A stretch of DNA of 5,544 nucleotides, from assembly GCA_051745935.1 (NCBI GenBank), contig JBNJEM010000540.1, positions 1-5,544 of the forward strand, given 5' to 3'. A model generated the notes under the pieces. The model was not told where the DNA came from. It searched no databases and saw only the letters and a list, made by a program, of their open reading frames with translations. Below are positions 1 through 5,397 of this stretch, piece after piece. Made by a program: the position numbers and the translations under genes. How positions within the stretch are numbered: position 1 is the first letter of the stretch; each line of letters opens with the position of its first letter. Origin of the DNA: JBNJEM01 sp051745935. GTDB lineage: Bacteria > Planctomycetota > Planctomycetia > Pirellulales > Pirellulaceae.

Positions 1-128
1 ATTGCGCTATCGCGCATCGCTGTGCAGAATGTTGCGCGGCGTAAATCAGCCCCAACATAGCAGCTAAGTTGGCGTGTGCCCAGAGTTTGGGGGGGGGGCG
101 TTATTGGGAGCGGCCCATTGAGCGCTAG
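1..128. other. Gene-free left edge with a ten-G run and an imperfect direct repeat
   Basis: I see no credible coding sequence here. A run of ten G residues lies at 89-98. The 14-bp string GCATCGCTGTGCAG at 14-27 recurs with one mismatch at 132-145, and weaker similarity follows both copies (CGGCG in each), giving an imperfect repeat with a 118-bp period. Its nature is unknown: it could be a degenerate end of a lost element or chance. The homopolymer may also be a sequencing artefact. Confidence 0.3.
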
Positions 129-170
129 CCTGCATCGGTGTGCAGTTTAACGCTCGGCGCCTGTGCGCAA

Positions 171-296
171 TATCCTGCAGCAGACCGCCGTGGCCCGCTC
201 CATCACGGTTACTCGATCCAGCATTCGGCCGAGGATATCGCCCAAGTGCTCGACGTCCTCGAATCCGTTCTCGTCCAATTCAAGCAAGAACTCTGA
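171..296 (+). pseudogene. Remnant: C-terminal tail of a class III (GSA-type) aminotransferase, probable
   Basis: The frame closed by TGA at 294-296 reads YPAADRRGPLHHGYSIQHS, followed by AEDIAQVLDVLESVLVQFK and then QEL. The pattern of a short H-rich strand, then H-S/T-x-E-D-I, then an amphipathic helix ending in VL is typical of the extreme C-terminus of PLP-dependent class III aminotransferases of the glutamate-1-semialdehyde aminomutase kind. The frame is open only back to a TAG at 126-128, has no convincing start, and lacks the whole PLP-binding domain, so it can only be a 3' gene fragment. The family call rests on a short motif and is tentative. That this is genuine former coding sequence is more secure than which family it came from. 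Confidence 0.4.
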
Positions 297-335
297 CCCA
301 AGCGTTGTTCCAAGCGGTTTGGTAAGGACCGCGGA

Positions 336-438
336 TATATTTCAGGCGGTCGAACTTGTCCGGATGGAAAGCTGCCCGGCGAAAGGCGTCCTCCCGTTGG
401 TCGGACTCGCGGCGGACAAAGTCACCCGCGACCGGTAT
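336..438. repeat. Copy 1 of a ~103-bp dispersed repeat (intergenic copy)
   Basis: Positions 336-438 align without gaps to 2455-2557 with 11 mismatches (351, 353, 355, 358, 375, 379, 382, 386, 417, 425, 434), about 89% identity. A 30-nt block at 387-416 is identical in both. The copy can fold as an imperfect palindrome: CGGTCG (347-352) pairs with CGACCG (429-434), and TTGTCCG (356-362) pairs with CGGACAA (413-419). It lies 39 bp after the aminotransferase-like remnant and about 300 bp before the hydrolase gene. No transposase or known terminal repeat is present. I do not recognise it as a named repeat family. Confidence 0.85.
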
Positions 439-642
439 GAATGCAGCCTTGGCGTGCCGCCGTTGTGGTGAGGACGTTTCTGCTGGGCGGTCGCGTAATC
501 TGTTTACCCGGTTTGGACATGCATCCATCAGTGCGGTAAGATAGCGATCATTAACCTGAGTTTTTCACGGGCCGAGACATCGCCCTACATCGTGCCGTGG
601 CCGCGCTCGCCAGGGCGTGGCCGTAACCATTAGGTATTTCCC
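439..642. other. Non-coding stretch upstream of the hydrolase gene
   Basis: No supported gene. Open frames in this stretch have no ribosome binding site and no recognisable product. An 8-bp direct repeat CGTGGCCG occurs at 596-603 and 616-623, and a T-run at 560-564 is not preceded by a convincing hairpin. I could not place a confident promoter. Confidence 0.4.
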
Positions 643-658
643 ACGTTCTGGCGAACGT
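643..658. promoter_or_regulatory. Perfect 6-bp inverted repeat upstream of the hydrolase gene
   Basis: ACGTTC-TGGC-GAACGT is a perfect palindrome with a 4-nt centre, about 80-95 bp before the ATG at 738. A second, weaker inverted repeat follows, ATCCG (679-683) with CGGAT (690-694). The position would suit an operator or a leader hairpin. No -35/-10 pair is clear enough to link it to a transcription start, so the role is an inference. Confidence 0.3.
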
Positions 659-726
659 CCCTACGCACCCCGTGAGGTATCCGGGCTAACGGATCGACTT
701 GTAACCTGTTCCTCATGTTTTCCAGC

Positions 727-737
727 AGGACTTTTTC
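727..737 (+). promoter_or_regulatory. Ribosome binding site of the hydrolase gene
   Basis: AGGA at 727-730 stands 7 nt before the ATG at 738, a normal Shine-Dalgarno spacing. Together with the signal peptide that begins immediately after this ATG, it fixes the start codon. Confidence 0.65.
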
Positions 738-2936
738 ATGACGCGACGAATCTGCTTTCTGGTATCGCTGGCTTTGCTCAGTTGTTGGATGGAGTTTGCC
801 GCCCACGGCGCGGAACCGGCGGACGCGCGGCATCCTTCGCTGCCGCCGACTGGCACCTTGGAGGGGCTGGGCACCAATATCCACTTCACCAATCCACGCC
901 CCGGCGAGATGGAGATGCTGGCTACCGGGGGATTTCGCTGGGTGCGGATGGACTTCACGTGGGGCGCCACCGAACGAACGAAGGGCGAGTACGACTTCTC
1001 GGCCTACGACACGCTAATGGATGCGCTTGAAGCACGCGGAATTCGCGCGCTGTTCATTCTGGACTACAGCAATAACTTGTACGAATCGGACCGCTCGGTT
1101 TCCACCCTCGAAGGTCGAAAGGCGTACGCGCGGTGGGCGGCGGCGGCGGCGGCGCATTTTGAAGGTCGAGGTATCCTGTGGGAAATCTGGAACGAGCCAA
1201 ACATCAAGAAGTTCTGGCAACCGGAACCGAACCTCGATGATTACACAGCGATGGCGTTGGCCGCCTGCCGGGCCATCCATCAAACTGCTCCGCAAGAGGC
1301 CATCATCGGCCCCGCCACCTCGACCATCGATCTGGAGTTTCTGGAAGGGTGTTTTGAGGCCGGCCTGCTGAAGTACTGGGATGCTGTGTCGGTCCATCCG
1401 TATCGCAAATCACCGCCGGAAACAGTCATCCCCGAATACCACAAGCTGCGCCAACTTATTGCGGACTACACCTCCGAAGGCAAGGAGATTCCGATTCTGT
1501 CCGCCGAGTGGGGATACTCGTCCGTATGGAACGGATTCGATCTTGACAAACAAGGACGCATGCTGCCGCGGCAGTGGCTGATCAACCTATCCCACAAGAT
1601 CCCGCTTTCCATTTGGTATGACTGGCATGACGATGGCCCCGACCCCGAAGAACCGGAGCATCACTTCGGTACCGTCACTCATCAGTATCATGCCGATCGC
1701 GATCCCGTCTACGGTCCCAAACCGGCGTATTTAGCAGCTCAGACGTTGACCCGGGCGCTGAAGGGTACGCATTTCCGAAAGCGCGTGCGCATCGAGCGTC
1801 CTGACGATTACGTGTTGCTGTTCAGCAATGGCCGACAACAGAAATTAGCAGCCTGGACAACTTCCTCGGAAGAACATGAGATTCACATTCCATCCAGTGC
1901 GTGCAAATTCGATGTCATGTCGCATGTAGGTAAAGCACGAGAATCGATTTCCACCACCGGCGAGACGCTGACGGTTCGCGTGTCACGGGCTCCGCTGTAT
2001 TTGACCGCAAAGAGTCACAATCCACGGCTAGAAACGGCGATGGCGGCCTTTCCCATGAAAGCATGGCTGATCCCCGGCCCCGGAAAAACTGTTACCGTAC
2101 GGATCCAACAATTCACCGATTCTGAAATCAGCGGCCAGGCAAAGCTGGTGGATGCCACGGGACTGGATCTGGAGACGATTCGGAAACCGTTCCAGATCGG
2201 TGCGGGGACATTTCAGCAGAAGATCCGATTTCCGCTGAAATCATCGCCGACTGGCCAGTGCCGTGTCGGGCTGCGGCTAGAGGACCAGTCGGGCAATACG
2301 TTGTACACGGTTGCGCCACGACGGATCGTGTTTTTGGATGGCGAACTACTCAAGTCGTGCCACGTGGTCGCGGAGGGGGACTCGGATGTCTTGGCGGAAT
2401 GGGACATGCAGCTCGTCGCGCCCCCGACGCTACTCGGCGATTCGTCCGAGAAGGTATATTTCAGGCGGTTGGATTTTTCCGGATGGAAAGCTGTCCGACG
2501 CAAGCCGTCCTCCCGTTGGTCGGACTCGCGGCGGAGAAAGTCATCCGCGACCCGTATAGTACGAGTTGACTACCGCTTTGGCAGCGGTTGGCGATTTCTG
2601 CGTCTGGTTCCACCGCAGGGCCAACCACACACGATCGACGGCAAACCAACCGGATTCGGCATGTGGATTTACGGTGATGGCCAGCGATGCAGTCCGCGGC
2701 TCCGTGTCGAGGATGCCACGGGCCAGACTTGGCAACCGAGTGGACCAACCATTGACTGGAACGATTGGCGCTATATCGAGTTTCCGCTCAGCGCGGCCAG
2801 CGGCCATTGGGGAGGTGCCGAGGACGGCAAGATCCATTTCCCGGTGGCCTGGGATTCCATGTTTCTGTTGGACAATACCGCGCGTCGACACAATCAAGGC
2901 ACGGTGTTCCTCTCAACGCCGGTGGTGCTGTACTGA
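738..2936 (+). CDS. Secreted clan GH-A-like glycoside hydrolase with C-terminal beta domains, carrying a repeat insertion
   Basis: The 732-residue product probably hydrolyses a glycosidic bond in a polysaccharide outside the cytoplasm; the substrate cannot be told. Residues 1-25 are an export signal (MTRR, then a hydrophobic stretch, then AHGA). Residues ~40-345 look like a TIM barrel of clan GH-A (GH5/GH39-like): GFRWVRMDFTW at 65-75, WEIWNEPN at 148-155 with E153 as likely acid/base, SVHPY at 218-222, and LSAEWGY at 254-260 with E257 as likely nucleophile. Beta-rich segments follow at ~350-425 and ~430-535. The last ~190 residues resemble a carbohydrate-binding-like beta sandwich (VDYRFGSGWRFLRLVPP, then WRYIEFPL, WGG and LLDNT). 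Residues ~574-607 interrupt this last domain with an extremely basic Ser/Arg-rich stretch encoded by the 2455-2557 repeat. The reading frame is still intact, so the gene may be functional, but folding of the last domain could be affected. The exact GH family is not assigned. Confidence 0.85.
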   Translation: MTRRICFLVSLALLSCWMEFAAHGAEPADARHPSLPPTGTLEGLGTNIHFTNPRPGEMEMLATGGFRWVRMDFTWGATERTKGEYDFSAYDTLMDALEARGIRALFILDYSNNLYESDRSVSTLEGRKAYARWAAAAAAHFEGRGILWEIWNEPNIKKFWQPEPNLDDYTAMALAACRAIHQTAPQEAIIGPATSTIDLEFLEGCFEAGLLKYWDAVSVHPYRKSPPETVIPEYHKLRQLIADYTSEGKEIPILSAEWGYSSVWNGFDLDKQGRMLPRQWLINLSHKIPLSIWYDWHDDGPDPEEPEHHFGTVTHQYHADRDPVYGPKPAYLAAQTLTRALKGTHFRKRVRIERPDDYVLLFSNGRQQKLAAWTTSSEEHEIHIPSSACKFDVMSHVGKARESISTTGETLTVRVSRAPLYLTAKSHNPRLETAMAAFPMKAWLIPGPGKTVTVRIQQFTDSEISGQAKLVDATGLDLETIRKPFQIGAGTFQQKIRFPLKSSPTGQCRVGLRLEDQSGNTLYTVAPRRIVFLDGELLKSCHVVAEGDSDVLAEWDMQLVAPPTLLGDSSEKVYFRRLDFSGWKAVRRKPSSRWSDSRRRKSSATRIVRVDYRFGSGWRFLRLVPPQGQPHTIDGKPTGFGMWIYGDGQRCSPRLRVEDATGQTWQPSGPTIDWNDWRYIEFPLSAASGHWGGAEDGKIHFPVAWDSMFLLDNTARRHNQGTVFLSTPVVLY
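2455..2557. repeat. Copy 2 of the ~103-bp dispersed repeat, in frame inside the hydrolase gene
   Basis: Same orientation as copy 1 at 336-438, offset exactly 2119 bp, 92 of 103 positions identical and no gaps. It encodes residues from about Y574 to T605, containing SGWKAVRRKPSSRWSDSRRR, which is unlike the acidic and hydrophobic beta-domain sequence on either side. In-frame gta triplets stand at 2454-2456 and 2559-2561, 105 bp apart. Collapsing one onto the other would give SEKVRVDYRFG, a smooth join at a domain linker. This supports insertion into a pre-existing gene rather than an ancestral part of it. The exact ends are uncertain by a few bases. Confidence 0.85.
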
Positions 2937-3004
2937 GAATGCGCGTGAAGGATTGGGCCAGCCCTTGGTGCAGAGCGTTCAGATTGTCGCTCGTTCGCTC
3001 AGTT

Positions 3005-3043
3005 TCGGTCAGTCCGACTTCACATCGACCGACAAATCCTTTT
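3005..3043 (+). terminator. Weak terminator-like hairpin after the hydrolase gene
   Basis: TCGGTC (3005-3010) pairs with GACCGA (3027-3032), and a T-run follows at 3040-3044. The loop is long (16 nt), and 7 nt separate the stem from the T-run, so it is a poor match to an intrinsic terminator. It lies about 70 bp past the TGA of the hydrolase gene. Position is the main argument for it. Confidence 0.2.
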
Positions 3044-3048
3044 TGTGA

Positions 3049-3408
3049 GCAAACCATGACGCCTACTTCTACTACTTCAAAGGCGAGCTCAAGGCGGTCC
3101 GCAGCGGCCCCTGGAAGCTGCGTCTTACGGCTCCGCCAGGCGGCAACAAGCTCGCGGACCGGGCCCTTTACAACCTGGAAAAGGACGTTGCCGAACAAGA
3201 TAATGTCATCGAGGAACACCCAGATGTCGTGGCCCGCCTCGAAAAGCATCTCGAAGCCGCCCGCCGCGACCTCGGCGATGATCTGACCAACTCTCCTGGC
3301 CAGAACGTTCGCCGCCCGGGGTTCGTTCAGGACGCAGTCACCTTGACGAAGAATGCGAACGCCTCCAGCAGGCACTCGACGAGCTACCCGCTGATTACCA
3401 AGCGGTGA
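3049..3408 (+). pseudogene. Remnant: C-terminal tail of a sulfatase (arylsulfatase A type)
   Basis: Reading from the codon after TGA 3046-3048, the frame gives NHDAYFYYFKGELKAVRSG, then PWKLRL, ALYNLEKDVAEQDNVI, HPDVVARLEKHLEAARRDLG, and closes at TGA 3406-3408. The sequence F-Y-Y-(K)-G-x-L-x-AVRSGPWKL, then LY-x-L-x-x-D-x-x-E-x-x-N, then HP-x-V-x-x-L is the standard C-terminal subdomain of formylglycine-dependent sulfatases. The catalytic N-terminal domain with the CxPxR motif is absent, there is no start codon, and a stop lies directly upstream, so this is a 3' fragment of perhaps a fifth of a normal sulfatase. Similarity seems to fade around 3325-3348. Residues after that are read out of frame through the sigma factor remnant. 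Confidence 0.8.
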
Positions 3409-3533
3409 TCCGGTTGCGTCATCGCGACCGCCTCTCGTTCGACAAGATTGCCCAGCAGCTCAATCGCTCGCCCACCACCGTCCGCAGACTCTGGGCTCAA
3501 GCCATCCGTGCATTACAGCAGCGCCTGGGCTGA
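3321..3533 (+). pseudogene. Remnant: region 4 of an ECF sigma-70 family factor
   Basis: In a different frame from the sulfatase tail, codons from about 3345 read DEECERLQQALDELPADYQ, then AVIRLRHRDRLSFDKIAQQL, then NRSPTTVRRLWAQAIRALQQ and RLG, closing at TGA 3531-3533. This is the region 4 helix-turn-helix that contacts the -35 element: L-P-x-x-Y-x-x-V, then L-S-F-x-x-I-A-x-x-L, then S-x-x-(T/A)-V-R-R-L-W. The R-R-L-W form is common in planctomycete ECF sigma factors. Region 2, which binds core polymerase and the -10 element, is missing, and no start codon or ribosome binding site fits. It is a 3' fragment overlapping the end of the sulfatase fragment by at most ~25 bp. Confidence 0.8.
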
Positions 3534-3750
3534 CATTTCCGAAGCGGCATCCCTCATGATTTCAACACCGGCTGTCGGGTGGCGGCGGTCTGCTCAATCT
3601 GGAGGCCCAGAGCACGCCGTCACCTTGCGAGGCAGTCCTGCAAATCCTTCTCGGCCGCCGTCAGCAGGTCGTCACCCCGGCGCGGGCCGGACGTGGTCGG
3701 CGTCACCAACGACGAGAAGATCGAAGATCCGCGCCGAGCGCCGCCGCGGC
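3534..3750. other. Gap between the sigma remnant and the peptidase gene; possible minus-strand gene tail
   Basis: No intact gene. On the minus strand, 3728 down to 3620 shows FDLLVVGDADHVRPAPG and then, one frame shift later, GDDLLTAAEKDLQDCLAR ending at a TGA (3622-3620). A single-base frameshift near 3678 would join them into something resembling the C-terminus of creatininase-family hydrolases (GD, then a short spacer, then an LL-x-AA-x-x-DL helix). This is a guess from a short stretch. I see no terminator for the peptidase gene here. Confidence 0.2.
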
Positions 3751-4995
3751 CTATGGCTTCATTCCAGCGTAGTACTCCGCCAGGCTCTTCATCAACACGG
3801 CGCCGGCGTCGAGGCTCTTCTGCTTCGAGGTCCATCTTCCCGATCCTTCGCACAGGACGCTGGTCACGCCGAACTGGACGTGCGGACCGTTATTCCAATG
3901 GTTCGGGTTCCCCGGCTCGTCCCTGACCTTCAGCGGCTCAATCAGCTTCTCGGGGTCGTTGCCGATGAGGATCTTCTTGAGCTTCCGCCACGGCCCGACC
4001 GCCGAGCCCATCTCCGGGCCGGCCAGCAGGATCGGCTCGACCGGGCCGCCCCACGTGTGCATGCTCCACACGTCGGTGACGGGCGCGTCGCCTTTCATTA
4101 ACGTCTCCAGGTCCTTCTGTACGACGTAGGCCTCATGGGCCTGGTCCTTTGCCTCGGCCCCGCCGGGAAAGTAGGAACGGTTCATGTCGACGCCCTGGGC
4201 ATTCACCCGATACCAGCCGTTCGAGGGCCCGTCCGGGGCGCTCATCAGCACGAAATGGCAAACGCTCCGCTGGCGACAGTCGGCGCCGCGGTCGCTTAAA
4301 AGCCAGTCGACCATACCGACCATCCGCCACTGGGAGTTGTGCTCGCCGGGGTGCTGGTTGCCGAACCAGTGGACCCAGCGGCGCGCTCGGCGATGCGGGC
4401 TTTGCGGGTCGGTCACCTCGAGGCGATAGAGATTCCGCCCACCCAAGGACTTGCCCAGCACGTGAACGGTAGCGTGCGGGTGTTCGCTCCAGCGGTCCAT
4501 CAGCTGTACAACCTCTTCGTACGACATGGGCACCTGGGCGCCAAAGGTAACAGTGTCCTGGGTGAACTCGGGGAACAAAAGACTGTCGCCCCGTTTGGAC
4601 GGCTCGTCAGGGTCGCACCACGCCATGGGCTGCCAGTGCTGGCGGTCGTACGAGAAGGTGCACGAGTTGTGGTTAAAGCGGTAGGCATCGCCACCGGTGA
4701 ATTCCACATCGATCCGCGGCGCATTTCCTTTGGCATGGCGGACAATCTGAAAGTAGAGCATGTTGCACCAGTCGGGGTGCTCCGGCGCATGGCCCAGGCT
4801 GATCTTGAAATGGTTTGTGGCGATCTTCTTGATCGTGGTCCCCGCCGAGCCGAGTGGTCCGTCGAACTTGAAATCCTCAACACCCAACTCCGCGGCCGTC
4901 GAAGCAGAAACGGTAAGTGCGCAGGCGAGCATCGCGGCCATGCTGCCGCGGCTCCATAACTCGATGAGCGAACGATCGGGACCGGTGGCTCTCAT
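3751..4995 (-). CDS. Secreted zinc carboxypeptidase-like protein, peptidase family M14
   Basis: The 414-residue product should be a zinc-dependent peptidase or deacylase acting after export. The start at 4995 is chosen because GAGGAG stands 7 nt upstream; a TTG at 5016 in the same frame has no such site. Residues ~16-34 form a signal sequence (WSRGSMAAMLACALTVSAST). Residues ~36-150 form a beta-rich N-terminal domain. The M14 domain starts near PMSYEEVVQLMDRW (~156) and VLGKSLGGRNLYRLEVT. HPGE at 215-218 supplies zinc ligands H215 and E218. N272-R273 (DMNRSYF) match the substrate-binding Asn-Arg pair of carboxypeptidases. H313 (WSMHTWGG) is the likely third zinc ligand, and E383 (LCEGSGR) is in place of the catalytic glutamate. 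All core residues are present, so activity is likely; the substrate is unknown. The E218-H313 gap is shorter than in carboxypeptidase A. The gene is convergent with the hydrolase gene and seems to be monocistronic. Confidence 0.85.
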   Translation of the reverse strand: MRATGPDRSLIELWSRGSMAAMLACALTVSASTAAELGVEDFKFDGPLGSAGTTIKKIATNHFKISLGHAPEHPDWCNMLYFQIVRHAKGNAPRIDVEFTGGDAYRFNHNSCTFSYDRQHWQPMAWCDPDEPSKRGDSLLFPEFTQDTVTFGAQVPMSYEEVVQLMDRWSEHPHATVHVLGKSLGGRNLYRLEVTDPQSPHRRARRWVHWFGNQHPGEHNSQWRMVGMVDWLLSDRGADCRQRSVCHFVLMSAPDGPSNGWYRVNAQGVDMNRSYFPGGAEAKDQAHEAYVVQKDLETLMKGDAPVTDVWSMHTWGGPVEPILLAGPEMGSAVGPWRKLKKILIGNDPEKLIEPLKVRDEPGNPNHWNNGPHVQFGVTSVLCEGSGRWTSKQKSLDAGAVLMKSLAEYYAGMKP

Positions 4996-5002
4996 GATTT
5001 GT

Positions 5003-5008
5003 CTCCTC
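5003..5008 (-). promoter_or_regulatory. Ribosome binding site deciding the M14 start
   Basis: On the minus strand GAGGAG is followed by 7 nt (ACAAATC) and then ATG at 4995. This is close to the ideal anti-16S match and spacing, and it favours this ATG over the upstream in-frame TTG. Confidence 0.75.
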
Positions 5009-5060
5009 AACGGCAAATGGACGGATGCGACGGGTGGGTGATCAAGCGAGACCTCTGCTT

Positions 5061-5089
5061 AGGGTACCAGCGCTCGGCGCCCCTGTCCA
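5061..5089 (-). promoter_or_regulatory. Candidate sigma-70 type promoter for the M14 gene
   Basis: Reading the minus strand, TGGACA (5089-5084; one mismatch to TTGACA) and TACCCT (5066-5061; keeps TA and the final T of TATAAT) are separated by exactly 17 bp. A start near 5054 would give a leader of about 58 nt before the ATG. The -10 box is weak, and planctomycete promoters are poorly defined, so this is only a candidate. Confidence 0.3.
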
Positions 5090-5356
5090 CTAACGGTGGG
5101 CATCTGGCCGGCAGACGATCGTCGCTTGTGGCTCGGAGTCGACCAGAGAGGCGGAGAGATTACGCACGCGGCCTGAGGCGAGTAAAGCAGCCATTATCGC
5201 CCTTATTCGAATTAGGGGCCGCGGGAAAGCAAGTGGGATTCGCGGGCCTTCGGTGGCATCGTGCGCATGTTCAGGCACTCGCATCCGCGAAGGACCTCGA
5301 ACCCGGGCCGCTCGAGAGTATCTCGGGCGACCACTGAATGTCCCTTCCCTCGTGAC
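5090..5356. other. Apparently non-coding stretch between the divergent M14 gene and the right-edge gene
   Basis: Long open frames exist on both strands but have no ribosome binding sites, no recognisable domains and the arginine/proline-rich composition expected of chance frames in GC-rich DNA. I see no RNA gene, and no inverted repeat longer than a few bases. Confidence 0.45.
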
Positions 5357-5382
5357 GCCAATGGTTGGCCTATCGGTTGGCC
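5357..5382. promoter_or_regulatory. Short hairpin with a repeated 3' arm before the right-edge gene
   Basis: GCCAA (5357-5361) can pair with TTGGC at 5365-5369 across a 3-nt loop, or with the identical TTGGC at 5377-5381. The 8-bp string GGTTGGCC is present twice (5363-5370 and 5375-5382) with a 12-bp period. It ends 15 bp before the ATG at 5398. It could be an operator pair or a leader structure affecting initiation; the sequence alone does not decide. Confidence 0.3.
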
Positions 5383-5397
5383 GGAACAAAGTCGGAT

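Noticed and set aside
280..528. Minus-strand frame through repeat copy 1 (contains FVRRESDQREDAFRRAAFHP), with a similar frame through copy 2
   Set aside because: The similarity stops at the repeat edges, the substitutions change amino acids as often as expected by chance, and no start site is credible. Best explained by the repeat itself.
2956..2968. Small GGGC-CA-GCCC hairpin just after the hydrolase stop codon
   Set aside because: The 2-nt loop is too tight to form as drawn, and no T-run follows, so it is not a terminator.
2788..3375. Minus-strand open frame of about 195 codons across the end of the hydrolase gene and the sulfatase tail
   Set aside because: It is antisense to two regions with clear plus-strand protein similarity, so it is a shadow.
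3534..3580. Possible formylglycine-generating enzyme tail (DFNTGCRVAA) directly after the sigma stop codon
   Set aside because: Only a few residues resemble the family's terminal G-F-R-V-A motif, the key F is C, and the frame continues far beyond where such a protein would end.
3448..4101. Plus-strand open frame running from the sigma remnant into the M14 gene
   Set aside because: It reads the sigma region in the wrong frame, is antisense to the M14 gene for its second half, and has chance-like R/P/S-rich composition.
4339..4959. Long plus-strand open frame opposite the M14 gene
   Set aside because: It is antisense to a gene with complete zinc-binding and catalytic motifs, and has no ribosome binding site or recognisable domain.
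4996..5016. Upstream TTG start for the M14 gene, adding seven residues
   Set aside because: The extension would be encoded by the ribosome binding site itself. The ATG at 4995 has ideal spacing and is followed by a signal sequence.
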